DNA of 50,424 nt from UMGS1387 sp045540015 (GTDB lineage Bacteria > Bacillota > Clostridia > Oscillospirales > CAG-382). This document shows, piece by piece, positions 36,083 through 44,821 of the stretch. The number at the start of each line of letters is the position of its first letter. The stretch's first letter is position 1. The notes beneath the pieces were generated by a model, which was given only the letters and a program-made list of their open reading frames with translations, ran no database searches and was not told the DNA's origin. The stretch spans positions 1-50,424 of the forward strand of contig JAZQGP010000038.1 of assembly GCA_045540015.1 (NCBI GenBank), read 5' to 3'. The position numbers and the translations under genes were made by a program.

Positions 36083-36670
36083 ATGGCTAAGAAAACAAAC
36101 CATACAAAAAGCAAAATTGTAAAAGCCGCGTGGAAGCTATTCTATGAACAGGGCTACGACGACACAACAATAGACGAGATAATTTCCGAATCAAAAACCT
36201 CGAAAGGCTCTTTCTATCACTATTTTGAAGGAAAAGACGCTCTTCTCAGCTCGCTTTCTTATATGTTTGATGAAAAATATGCAGAAATCAAAGAATCACT
36301 CAAGGATGAAGATAACAGCTATGATAAGCTTCTGTATATGAACGAAGTGTTGTTTGATATGATAGACAATGAAATAAACATCGACCTGCTTGCACGTCTT
36401 TATTCATCACAGCTTATAACAAAAGGTGACAAGCATATGCTTGACTACAACCGTGAGTATTATAAACTGTTGCGCAAGGTGATATCAGAAGGACAGGACA
36501 GGGGAGAATTGACAACTGAAATGTCAGTAAATGATATTGTAAAGCTTTATGCCATGTGTGAAAGAGGACTTATGTATGACTGGTGCATAAGAAACGGAGA
36601 GTACTCCCTTAAAAAATACGCAAAAGAAGTGATGCCGATGCTGCTTTCGGGATTAAGGAAACAATTGTAA
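36083..36670 (+). CDS. TetR-family transcriptional regulator
   Basis: This 195-residue protein has an N-terminal TetR HTH (about residues 8-55) with AAWKLFYEQGYDDTTIDEI and SKGSFYHYFEGKDALL. The ligand-binding helices follow. The start at ATG 36083 gives the typical KKTNHTKSKIV N-terminus; the ribosome site (CGGAG) is rather far, and an in-frame GTG at 36071 is possible. The putP gene follows after about 180 bp with its own promoter, so regulation of that symporter is only a possibility. Confidence 0.9.
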   Translation: MAKKTNHTKSKIVKAAWKLFYEQGYDDTTIDEIISESKTSKGSFYHYFEGKDALLSSLSYMFDEKYAEIKESLKDEDNSYDKLLYMNEVLFDMIDNEINIDLLARLYSSQLITKGDKHMLDYNREYYKLLRKVISEGQDRGELTTEMSVNDIVKLYAMCERGLMYDWCIRNGEYSLKKYAKEVMPMLLSGLRKQL

Positions 36671-36757
36671 AAAGTTTGTTAACGGTTTATAATTATTATA
36701 GTACAGATTACATCGATAAACATAATAATAAGTTAAAATAATAATCAAAAGTGTGTG

Positions 36758-36785
36758 CGGAGTATAGAATATAGTCTATACTCCG
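36758..36785. terminator. perfect 10-bp inverted repeat between tetR and putP
   Basis: CGGAGTATAG at 36758-36767 and CTATACTCCG at 36776-36785 are separated by eight bases. It may terminate the tetR transcript, although the T-run is imperfect (TTCTATATTGCGTTTTT). It could also be an operator just upstream of the putP promoter. Confidence 0.5.
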
Positions 36786-36792
36786 TTCTATA

Positions 36793-36821
36793 TTGCGTTT
36801 TTCAAGAATGTATGGTATTAT
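36793..36821 (+). promoter_or_regulatory. putP promoter
   Basis: TTGCGT at 36793-36798 and TATTAT at 36816-36821, spacing 17 bp, about 32 bases before the ATG. Confidence 0.45.
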
Positions 36822-36852
36822 TGACTTAAAACTTTACATAAGGAGAAAAAAT

Positions 36853-38355
36853 ATGGAAATTTTATCTTTTGTACTTTATTTTGCTATTGTGCTGGCAATA
36901 GGTGTCTATTTCTTTGTTAAGTCAAAAAATTCAAACGAAAAAGAATACTTTTTGGGCGGCAGAAAGATGGGACCTTGGGTTACCGCAATGAGTGCTCAGG
37001 CATCAGATATGAGTGCGTGGCTTCTTATGGGTCTTCCCGGAAGTATTCTGGCATTCGGTCTTGGTCAGGCATGGATTGGTATTGGTCTTGCAATAGGTAC
37101 TGCACTTAACTGGATATTTGTTGCGAGAAGACTCAGGTGCTTTTCTAAAGCGTCAGGAGATTCAATTACGCTTCCGCAGTATCTGTCAAACAGATTTGCT
37201 ACATCAAATCCTGCACTCAAAATTGTGTGTGCCATCGTGTTCCTTATAAGCTTTACAGTTTATGTAGCATCAGCTTTTTCGGCAGGTGCAACTGTATTCA
37301 AACAGCTATTTCCTGCTCTTGAAATTGAAACGGCAATGATTATATTTGCGGCAATTATTCTATTGTATACTTTTATGGGTGGATATAAAGCTGTTTGCTG
37401 GACAGACTTTTTCCAGGGTCTTCTTATGCTTGTTGCTTTACTTGCAGTTCCGATAGTATGTGTGTATACAATGAATCTTGATAAGAGTGCAATTTCAACA
37501 GTTTTCCAGTACGTTGATACAAATGGTGAGACTATTAACTGCGCTTTTACATCAAGTGTTTTCTCAGCTAGCTGGCAGGAAATTGTATCTGGTCTTGGTT
37601 GGGGTCTTGGGTACTTTGGTATGCCTCACATTCTTGTGCGTTTTATGGGTATTGAAAAGCCTCGTATGGTTAAAAAGAGTGCAATAGTTGCAATAATCTG
37701 GGTTGTACTTTCATTGCTTGCAGCAATCCTTATCGCTTATCTTGGAAGAATGACTGTTGGTGCAGATTTGCTTCCTGACGGAAATCAAAAACTTGTATTT
37801 ATCGAGCTTGCAAGAAAATTGTTTTCGCCATTTGTGGCAGGCATTTTACTTGCTGCAATCATTGCTGCATCAATGTCTACTGCTGACTCACAGCTACTAG
37901 TTGCTTCTTCTTCCTTTACAAGCGATATCTATAAACCTATTATTAGAAAAAATGCTTCTGACAAAGAAGTTCTTTGGGTAGGTAGAATTGTAGTTATTAT
38001 TGTTGCGATTGTTGCATACTTTATTGCAAGTAACGGAGGTAAAGGAGCCCAGGCCATTATGAATATGGTTGAAAACGCATGGGGCCTTTTCGGCGGTGCT
38101 TTTGGACCTGTTGTTATCCTTTCACTCTTCTGGAAGCGCCTTACCTACTACGGTGCACTTGCGGGTATTGTTACGGGAGCAGTTGTGGACATTGTTTGGT
38201 TATTTAAATTTACAGGTTCTACCGGCGTTTATGAAATTGTTCCTGCATTTATTATTGGTGCGATTGTTACGATTGTTGTATCGCTTGTTGACAAAAAGCC
38301 TTCGGATGAAGTAAATGCTATTTTCGAAACTGCAACAGCTAAGGATTTTGAATAA
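36853..38355 (+). CDS. putP: sodium/solute symporter, PutP-type (proline)
   Basis: This 500-residue polytopic protein belongs to the sodium:solute symporter family. The text KEYFLGGRKMGPWVTAMSAQ and SDMSAWLLMGLPG near the N-terminus and STADSQLLVASSSF in the middle (sodium-site serines) are typical of proline permease PutP. It would import proline with sodium. ATG 36853 follows AAGGAG. No proline dehydrogenase gene is adjacent, so the substrate rests on family resemblance. Confidence 0.88.
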   Translation: MEILSFVLYFAIVLAIGVYFFVKSKNSNEKEYFLGGRKMGPWVTAMSAQASDMSAWLLMGLPGSILAFGLGQAWIGIGLAIGTALNWIFVARRLRCFSKASGDSITLPQYLSNRFATSNPALKIVCAIVFLISFTVYVASAFSAGATVFKQLFPALEIETAMIIFAAIILLYTFMGGYKAVCWTDFFQGLLMLVALLAVPIVCVYTMNLDKSAISTVFQYVDTNGETINCAFTSSVFSASWQEIVSGLGWGLGYFGMPHILVRFMGIEKPRMVKKSAIVAIIWVVLSLLAAILIAYLGRMTVGADLLPDGNQKLVFIELARKLFSPFVAGILLAAIIAASMSTADSQLLVASSSFTSDIYKPIIRKNASDKEVLWVGRIVVIIVAIVAYFIASNGGKGAQAIMNMVENAWGLFGGAFGPVVILSLFWKRLTYYGALAGIVTGAVVDIVWLFKFTGSTGVYEIVPAFIIGAIVTIVVSLVDKKPSDEVNAIFETATAKDFE

Positions 38356-38362
38356 TCAATTT

Positions 38363-38390
38363 ACCGCCTCTGCTACGGAGGCGGTTATTA
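38363..38390 (+). terminator. terminator-like hairpin after putP
   Basis: ACCGCCTC at 38363-38370 pairs with GAGGCGGT at 38378-38385. The T-run is short (TATTATAT), so efficiency is uncertain. Confidence 0.65.
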
Positions 38391-38421
38391 TATGTCCGTT
38401 AAAAATAGTTTGTAAAATCTA

Positions 38422-38474
38422 TTGACAGTAATTACAATAAATGTTATCATTGTGATAAATGTAAAAATGTTACA
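38422..38474 (+). promoter_or_regulatory. promoter and palindromes of the first GH99-like gene
   Basis: TTGACA at 38422-38427 and TATCAT at 38445-38450 are spaced by 17 bp. TTATCA-TTG-TGATAA (38444-38458) overlaps the -10, and TGTAA-N5-TTACA (38460-38474) follows. The 11-mer TTGTGATAAAT here also occurs at 13487-13497 upstream of the GH2 gene. A repressor site is likely given the position. Confidence 0.6.
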
Positions 38475-38501
38475 TCATTTTGCAAAAGGGGAGGAATATT
38501 T

Positions 38502-41465
38502 ATGCAAAAACAAGCAAAATTTTTAATCGACAACTGGCGTTTTGGTGGAGCCGGAATATCATCCGGATGGGACTATGACAACAGATATGAGAGTGCATTT
38601 GACAATGCTTTTCCAAGCGCACTTGTAAATCATGCTGTGGGCGGAGAAATCAGCATGAAGCGTGATTTTCAACCACAGAAAACAGGAAAAATGGTTCTTG
38701 AGATGCTCTATCAGGTCGATACAAGCGCTGACGGCATTTTCGTTAAGATGTATGGCACCGATTCAAAGGAACTGTTTGAATACCATACTGAGAAAGGTAA
38801 ATATTTTTTTAACGGCATAGAAACCGATGAGCTAGCCGTTCTTGGCTGCGCAAGAGTAAAAGTTGTAATTTTACTTGATAAAAAGAAAGCAAAATTTGTT
38901 GTAAACGGAAAGACCGTTGGACTTTACAACCTTAATAACTTTTCCGATGCTTCGCGTCTTGTCTTGGGAACATTGGGTAAAACCGATATAACAGTAACTC
39001 CTTGCCAGGTCAAGCTTTACATAGATTATATTGCAAATGAAACATTTCTTGGCACGAATAAGTATTTTCCTGAAGAATGGAAAATAAACGGCAATTATGA
39101 AATATGCGAGGATTCACCGACTTCATATTCCTTTGCTAAATCGACAGTTAAAGCCGGAGAAGCTTCACTTGCTACATTGCCTGTTGAAAAAACAGACGGA
39201 AATGTAATTGTTGAGGGATATTTTTTACTGCCGGAAGGTGCAGACGGTGCACGTTTTTCACTTAAGTGCGACGGTGACGAGGCATTTGCTGTATATACTG
39301 AAAACAGCGAATTTAAAACTGCGGACGGTGAATTCTTGAGAAAATTCACACCTAATGTATGGCAGGTTATTCGTTTTGAAACTGACGGTGAAAATATACT
39401 TGTCAAGATAGACGGCAAAAAGTGCGGTACTTTCAGGAGCAAATCAGCTTCATTCGATGAAATTGCAATATCCTTTGCTCCGAATGTTGATGCTACTCTT
39501 TGTTTTACTGATATTGTGTGTGAGTCGCTTATTGATTATCCCGATTACTGTCCGAAGCCTCAACCTGTACGTCACCCTGAATATGAGATAGGTATGAATA
39601 TGTGTAGCTTGTGGCGTGAAGGACATCATATGGGTTGGGACAGAATTACTCATTTTAAAGAGAATACTCCTCTTATCGGACCGTATGATGAAGGATTGCC
39701 TGAGGTTGCAGACTGGGAAATTAAATTCATGGTTGAACACGGTCTTACTTACCAGCACTACTGCTGGTACTGTTACGATCCAATGATTAATAAACCCATG
39801 AAGCGCTCACGCATGGATCATGCACTTCGTGACGGCTTCATGAATGCCCGTTACAGCGACATGATGAAGTTTATAATTATGTGGGAAAACGCAGGCTATA
39901 ACAATCCGAATGTTGATGATTTCAAAGAATATGTCTGGAAATACTGGTGTGAGTATTTCTTCACAGATGACAGATATGTTGTGGTTGATAACAAGCCGAT
40001 TCTTTCAATCTGCACTACAAAATATATCCAATATTGGGGTGAAGAAAAAACAAAAGAAGTTATCGATTTCATGAACGAAGACATAAAACGATACGGCTTT
40101 GACGGAATGTGGATTATGTCTACAACATGGATACCCAATAATGAGATTCATAACAAGTATTTTGATTTGACGTATGCATATCATTATAATGAAGGCGCTT
40201 GCAATCCCAACCATCAGATTAAATGTATTGACACTTTCAACAAAAACTATGAAGAAAAGGGAAAGCCGGCATTCGTGAAGACAATATGTTCCGGATACAA
40301 TACTGCTCCATGGCACGGTGCGGAAGAACGTTGTGATGTAATTAATCTTGAAGACTTCGAAACAGTGTTGAACCATACAAAAAATCACGCCGATAAGAGT
40401 GACGGAAGCAATTGGTTTGATAAATACTTTATGATTTCAACATGGAACGAATATGGCGAAGGAACATATGTAATGCCGGCACATATTTACGGTTTTGGAT
40501 ATCTTGATAAAATACGTAAAGTGTTTATTCCCGAAAGCGGACAGTGCGAGAATCTTCTTCCTAATGATAATCAACAAAAGCGTATCAGTTATCTGACAGT
40601 ACCGGGCAGAAGACTTATACGCCGCCACGGTTTTGAACAGTCGGAAGAATTTGTATTTGCAGAAAAGGATGTTTATAAATCCTGGGATTTCAGAAACGGT
40701 ACAAGATATGATGAAGTTCTGCCATTCGACGGAACAAAGCTTCAATATAACAGCGATTCTGTCACTGTATTATTACCTGAAAGAAATCAGGAGCATTATT
40801 CAATTCTTTTGAGTGATAAAAACGGACTGTGTCAGGGCACGGATGCGACGCATGTTCGTGTAAGAATCAGATCAAAAGAATTCGCCTTGATAAGAGTGGC
40901 ATTTCTTACCGAAACCGATCAAAGATGGGCGAATAATAAAGTTGATATCAATGTAGCTGTTCCTCCGAGTGATGAATATATGGATCTTGTATTCTTTTTA
41001 TCGAGATTTCCGTCGTGGAAGGGCAAGATAACCGATATACGCATCGACAATATGAATCAAACCGTTTATGAGATTGAAAAGATTGAATTGCTTAAATTCA
41101 ATCCTGACGAGCTTGACGTTCCCAGAGTGTTTATAAACGAAAAGAGGCCTAGACTTGATTTTGTACCTATTCTTAAAGACGGACACTTTGTTGTTTCGTT
41201 TGACCAGGCAAAAAGTACCTTCAGAGCTCTCAAGCTTTACCATGAGTATAACGGCGATTCTGAAGAACTCATGATTGCTTCTGTATCCGATAAGGTTGTG
41301 TACAAGCTTGGAAGCAACAAGGTTGTTAAAAACGGAATTGAACAAACGGTTTCCGTTCCTCTTACAATGCGCGACGGACTTGTAACACTTGCAATTGATG
41401 AGCTTTGCTTACTTATGAATATTGAATATTCTGTGGACGGTAAGAAAATCTTTATAGAAGTTTAA
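38502..41465 (+). CDS. large GH99/WbsX-like glycan enzyme, first copy
   Basis: This 987-residue protein has two concanavalin-like beta-sandwich repeats (about residues 10-200 and 205-350), then a GH99/WbsX-like barrel (about 362-672). A carbohydrate-binding-like beta domain follows (about 700-870), and a C-terminal copper-amine-oxidase-N-like stalk domain (about 875-987). The barrel contains ADWEIKFMVEHGLTYQHY and the end motif STWNEYGEGTY, where E650 and E653 match the E-x-x-E spacing of the GH99 endo-mannosidase catalytic pair. No signal peptide or membrane anchor is seen, which is odd for such a modular protein. WbsX-type proteins have also been called glycosyltransferases, so hydrolysis is not certain. 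A paralogue follows. Confidence 0.75.
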   Translation: MQKQAKFLIDNWRFGGAGISSGWDYDNRYESAFDNAFPSALVNHAVGGEISMKRDFQPQKTGKMVLEMLYQVDTSADGIFVKMYGTDSKELFEYHTEKGKYFFNGIETDELAVLGCARVKVVILLDKKKAKFVVNGKTVGLYNLNNFSDASRLVLGTLGKTDITVTPCQVKLYIDYIANETFLGTNKYFPEEWKINGNYEICEDSPTSYSFAKSTVKAGEASLATLPVEKTDGNVIVEGYFLLPEGADGARFSLKCDGDEAFAVYTENSEFKTADGEFLRKFTPNVWQVIRFETDGENILVKIDGKKCGTFRSKSASFDEIAISFAPNVDATLCFTDIVCESLIDYPDYCPKPQPVRHPEYEIGMNMCSLWREGHHMGWDRITHFKENTPLIGPYDEGLPEVADWEIKFMVEHGLTYQHYCWYCYDPMINKPMKRSRMDHALRDGFMNARYSDMMKFIIMWENAGYNNPNVDDFKEYVWKYWCEYFFTDDRYVVVDNKPILSICTTKYIQYWGEEKTKEVIDFMNEDIKRYGFDGMWIMSTTWIPNNEIHNKYFDLTYAYHYNEGACNPNHQIKCIDTFNKNYEEKGKPAFVKTICSGYNTAPWHGAEERCDVINLEDFETVLNHTKNHADKSDGSNWFDKYFMISTWNEYGEGTYVMPAHIYGFGYLDKIRKVFIPESGQCENLLPNDNQQKRISYLTVPGRRLIRRHGFEQSEEFVFAEKDVYKSWDFRNGTRYDEVLPFDGTKLQYNSDSVTVLLPERNQEHYSILLSDKNGLCQGTDATHVRVRIRSKEFALIRVAFLTETDQRWANNKVDINVAVPPSDEYMDLVFFLSRFPSWKGKITDIRIDNMNQTVYEIEKIELLKFNPDELDVPRVFINEKRPRLDFVPILKDGHFVVSFDQAKSTFRALKLYHEYNGDSEELMIASVSDKVVYKLGSNKVVKNGIEQTVSVPLTMRDGLVTLAIDELCLLMNIEYSVDGKKIFIEV
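41256..41409 (+). repeat. near-identical DNA block shared with the second GH99-like gene
   Basis: Bases 41256-41371 are identical to 44409-44524 (116 bp). After one synonymous change, 41373-41409 matches 44526-44562 (37 bp). In the rest of the genes synonymous positions differ freely. This block encodes part of the C-terminal stalk domain. Confidence 0.85.
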
Positions 41466-41512
41466 CTAAAGAATATTCAGTATTAACCAAATATTATTAC
41501 AGAAACTGCCTC

Positions 41513-41531
41513 AAAAACGGGGCAGTTTTTT
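41513..41531 (+). terminator. terminator after the first GH99-like gene
   Basis: AAACTGCC at 41513-41520 pairs with GGCAGTTT at 41521+10... specifically the arms are AAACTGCC (41513-41520, with a tail loop TCAAAAACGG that in the text precedes GGCAG) and GGCAGTTTTTT from 41521. The simple hairpin plus T-run would end the transcript. The second gene has its own promoter. Confidence 0.6.
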
Positions 41532-41565
41532 GCTAAAAATCGCGCGAAATCTGTTGTTTTTGTTA

Positions 41566-41615
41566 TTGACAAATTATATCATGTATGATACTATTATTTT
41601 ACATTGTATAATGTA
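41566..41615 (+). promoter_or_regulatory. promoter and palindromes of the second GH99-like gene
   Basis: TTGACA at 41566-41571 with TACTAT at 41589-41594 gives a 17-bp spacer. TATCAT-GT-ATGATA (41577-41590) lies just before the -10, and TACATT-GTAT-AATGTA (41600-41615) follows. A TATAAT at 41607-41612, inside the 12-mer also found before GH38, could be an alternative -10. Confidence 0.55.
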
Positions 41616-41642
41616 TTTTTTTGTATAAGTGGAGGAGAGATT

Positions 41643-44618
41643 ATGCAAAAACAAGCAAAATATTTAATTGATAATCATACCGGTGCAACCCGAGAATCTT
41701 CGTGGGATTATGACAACAGGTATGAAAGTGATTTCGAAAATCCATTTCCGGCTTCTCTTGTCAACCATGCTGTTGGCGGAGTAATAAGTATAAAGCGTGA
41801 TTTTCAGGCTCAGACAAGCGGTAAAATGGTACTTGAACTGGTTTATCGTGTTGATACAAACACTGATGGCTTGTTTGTGAAAATACGTGGAACTGATAAC
41901 AAAGAACTGTTTGAATATCATACAAAAAACGGCAAATTTGTTTTTAATGGTGTTCAAACAGATGAAGAGGCAGTTCTTGGTCATAACAGAGTGAAAGTTG
42001 CATTTTCTCTTGACCAAAAAACAGCTAAATTTGTAGTAAACGGAAAAACTGTCGGTGTATATAATCTGTATGATTTCACGGATGCTTCATGCCTTGTGAT
42101 AGGTACAACGGGCGAAACCGACATTACAGTAACACCTGTAATTTCAGAGCTTTATATTGACTATATTGCCAATGAAACATTTGTCAGCACAAACAAATAT
42201 TTTCCCGATGAATGGAAGATTAGCGGCAATTTTGAATTGTGTGAGCATGCTCCGACAAATTTCGCCTATTTAAGAGCGTTTAACTATGCAAAAACAACTC
42301 TTAAAGCAGGAGAACGCGCATCGGCTATACTTCCTATAAGCGAAACTGATGGAAATGCAATTGTTGAAGGCTATTTTCTGCTACCTGAGGGTGCAGATGG
42401 TGCTGCTTTTTCATTGAAATGCCATGGAGATGAAGTTATATCCGTTTACACTGAAAACAGTGAGTTTAAAACTGTGAACGGTGAATTCCTAAGAAAATTC
42501 ACACCTAACGTTTGGCAGTTAATCCGTTTTGAAACTTGCGGTAAAAACGTTCTTATAAAGATAAACGGCAAAAAGTGTGCAAGCTTACAAATAAGCTCTG
42601 ACACATTTGATGAAATAGCAATTTCCTTTGCTCCGAGCGTTGATGCATCTTTATGTTTTGCGGATGTTGTATGTGAGTCACTTATTGATTATCCCGATTA
42701 CTGTCCTGAGCCAAACCCTGTGCGTCATCCTGAGTACGAAGTTGGTATGAATATATGTAGTTTGTGGCGTGAAGGATATCATATGGGCTGGAGTTGGATT
42801 ACCCATTTTAAAGAAAACACACCGCTCATAGGACCGTATGATGAAGGTTTGCCTGAGGTTGCAGACTGGGAAATCAAGTTCATGGTTGAACATGGACTAA
42901 CATTCCAGCATTATTGCTGGTATAACCCTGATAGCCTTTGCAACGCTCCCATAAAGCGTTCATATATGGACCACGCTCTTCGCGACGGATATATGAATGC
43001 ACGTTACAGCGACATGATGAAGTTTGTTATCATGTGGGAAAACTCGACCTACAACAACTCTAATCCGGAGGATTTTAAAAATTACATATGGCCGCACTGG
43101 TGTGAATTCTTCTTTACCGATGACAGATACCTTGTAATTGATAATAAGCCTCTTGTAACTATTTGGTCTGCTAATTTTCTCCAGTATTGGGGCGAAGAAA
43201 AAGCAAAAGATGTTTTTGAGTTTATGAACGAAGACATTAAACGCTACGGTTTTGACGGAATGTGGTTTATGTCTGCGACATGGCTATGTGATTACCCGCA
43301 ACTTTCAAAGTATTTTGATGTTTTATATTCATATCATTATCACGAAGGCGGATGTATTCCCGGACACCAGATCCACCGCATTGACGAATGTATTCGGAAT
43401 CACGAAGAAAAAGGCATGGCTACATTTATGAAATCTATTTCTTCGGGATATAACACTGCTGCATGGCATGGAGCACAGGAGCGCTGCCCGAATATTTCTC
43501 TCGACGATTATGAAATTGTTCTTAATCATGCGAAAAATCATGCTGATAACTGCGATGGCAAGAGCTTGTTTGACAAGTATTTTATGATTTCTACTTGGAA
43601 CGAATACGGCGAAGGAACATATGTAATGCCTTCGCATCTTCACGGCTTCGGGTATCTTGATAAGATACGTAAGGTATTTGTACCCGGAAGCGGTCAGTGT
43701 GAAAATCTGCTTCCTGACGAAAATCAGAGAAAACGTTTAACATATTTGACTGTTTCCGGAAAACGACTCATACGTAGACACGGCTTTGAACAGTCAGAAG
43801 AATTTGTTTTCACAGACAAGGACATATATAGAAGCTGGGACTTCAGAAATGATGCCAAATATGACGATGTATATTCTTTTGAGGAAACTAAACTCCGATA
43901 TAACGGGGATTCTGTAAGCGTATTAATCCCCGAAAATGAATATGAACACTATTCTGTTCTTTTAAGTAATAAGAACGGTCTCTGTCAAAGCACTGATGCA
44001 ACCCATGTGCGTATAAGAATCAGAGCCAAAGAGTTTGCACTAATTCGAGTTGCATTTCTTACAGATTCAAGCCAGGTATGGTTTCCGGATAAGGTTGATA
44101 TTAATAAGTCGGTTGTTGCTAATGAAGAATATTTTGAGCTTATATTCCATTTGGGTAGATTCCCGACATGGAAGGGAAGAATAACCGACATTCGCATTGA
44201 TAATATGGTTAAAACTGAATTTGAGATAGAACAGATAGACTTGCTTAAATTCAATCCTGAGCACCTTGACGTTCCTAAAGTATTCATCAATGACAGGAAT
44301 CCTATTCTCGATTTTATACCTATTATGGAAAACGGTCATATTGTTGTTTCGTTTGACCAGGCAAAAAGCACCTTCAGAGCTCTCAAGTTGTATCATGAGT
44401 ATAATGGTGATTCTGAAGAACTCATGATTGCTTCTGTATCCGATAAGGTTGTGTACAAGCTTGGAAGCAACAAGGTTGTTAAAAACGGAATTGAACAAAC
44501 GGTTTCCGTTCCTCTTACAATGCGTGACGGACTTGTAACACTTGCAATTGATGAGCTTTGCTCGCTTTTGAATATCGATTACTCTGTTGACGGAAATGTG
44601 ATTTCTATCAAAGTATAA
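41643..44618 (+). CDS. large GH99/WbsX-like glycan enzyme, second copy
   Basis: This 991-residue protein is a paralogue of the preceding one over its full length. It has two N-terminal concanavalin-like repeats, a GH99/WbsX-like barrel (about 365-676), a binding-type beta domain, and the C-terminal stalk-like domain. The E-x-x-E pair is conserved as E654 and E657 in STWNEYGEGTY. Substrate-loop differences appear, for example WYNPDSLCNAPIKR here against WYCYDPMINKPMKR in the first copy. ATG 41643 follows GGAGGAGAG. No signal peptide is present. The two enzymes may take related but distinct glycans. Confidence 0.75.
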   Translation: MQKQAKYLIDNHTGATRESSWDYDNRYESDFENPFPASLVNHAVGGVISIKRDFQAQTSGKMVLELVYRVDTNTDGLFVKIRGTDNKELFEYHTKNGKFVFNGVQTDEEAVLGHNRVKVAFSLDQKTAKFVVNGKTVGVYNLYDFTDASCLVIGTTGETDITVTPVISELYIDYIANETFVSTNKYFPDEWKISGNFELCEHAPTNFAYLRAFNYAKTTLKAGERASAILPISETDGNAIVEGYFLLPEGADGAAFSLKCHGDEVISVYTENSEFKTVNGEFLRKFTPNVWQLIRFETCGKNVLIKINGKKCASLQISSDTFDEIAISFAPSVDASLCFADVVCESLIDYPDYCPEPNPVRHPEYEVGMNICSLWREGYHMGWSWITHFKENTPLIGPYDEGLPEVADWEIKFMVEHGLTFQHYCWYNPDSLCNAPIKRSYMDHALRDGYMNARYSDMMKFVIMWENSTYNNSNPEDFKNYIWPHWCEFFFTDDRYLVIDNKPLVTIWSANFLQYWGEEKAKDVFEFMNEDIKRYGFDGMWFMSATWLCDYPQLSKYFDVLYSYHYHEGGCIPGHQIHRIDECIRNHEEKGMATFMKSISSGYNTAAWHGAQERCPNISLDDYEIVLNHAKNHADNCDGKSLFDKYFMISTWNEYGEGTYVMPSHLHGFGYLDKIRKVFVPGSGQCENLLPDENQRKRLTYLTVSGKRLIRRHGFEQSEEFVFTDKDIYRSWDFRNDAKYDDVYSFEETKLRYNGDSVSVLIPENEYEHYSVLLSNKNGLCQSTDATHVRIRIRAKEFALIRVAFLTDSSQVWFPDKVDINKSVVANEEYFELIFHLGRFPTWKGRITDIRIDNMVKTEFEIEQIDLLKFNPEHLDVPKVFINDRNPILDFIPIMENGHIVVSFDQAKSTFRALKLYHEYNGDSEELMIASVSDKVVYKLGSNKVVKNGIEQTVSVPLTMRDGLVTLAIDELCSLLNIDYSVDGNVISIKV
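44409..44562 (+). repeat. near-identical DNA block shared with the first GH99-like gene
   Basis: This is the partner of 41256-41409: 116 identical bases, one synonymous difference, then 37 identical bases. See the gene-conversion finding. Confidence 0.85.
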
Positions 44619-44631
44619 CAAAAAATGATTT

Positions 44632-44663
44632 CAGGCACACGATTTTGTCGATGTGCCTGTTTT
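44632..44663 (+). terminator. terminator after the second GH99-like gene
   Basis: CAGGCACA at 44632-44639 pairs with TGTGCCTG at 44652-44659, followed by TTTTAA. The inner bases CGA and TCG extend the stem. Confidence 0.85.
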
Positions 44664-44733
44664 AATGTCTTTATGTAACATGTGCCTGCACTTTAATTTA
44701 CTTTTTGTTCACCATTATTGCATTTTTTAAGTA

Positions 44734-44792
44734 TATAATATCACCATTATTTATCAGCTTTCGGGAATATATTTAAAATGTATCCGAAAGCT
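44734..44792 (+). promoter_or_regulatory. mgtC leader: -10 and 9-bp hairpin
   Basis: TATAAT at 44734-44739 is a probable -10 (no clear -35). In the leader AGCTTTCGG (44756-44764) pairs with CCGAAAGCT (44784-44792), followed by ATATTTTATTTTT and then the AAAAGGAGG ribosome site. The hairpin could act as an attenuator. The long M-box magnesium riboswitch is not visible. Confidence 0.4.
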
Positions 44793-44821
44793 ATATTTTA
44801 TTTTTAAAAGGAGGTGTGAAT

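Noticed and set aside
41256..44562. Mobile element or transposon as the cause of the duplicated block
   Set aside because: The block is in frame in both genes, has no terminal repeats or transposase, and its flanks are also paralogous.
44067..44621. Minus-strand open frame opposite the end of the second GH99-like gene
   Set aside because: The same antisense frame appears in the first copy because of shared sequence; nothing independent supports it.
44619..44821. M-box magnesium riboswitch before the mgtC-like gene
   Set aside because: The leader is short and none of the conserved M-box elements is visible; only a single hairpin is seen.
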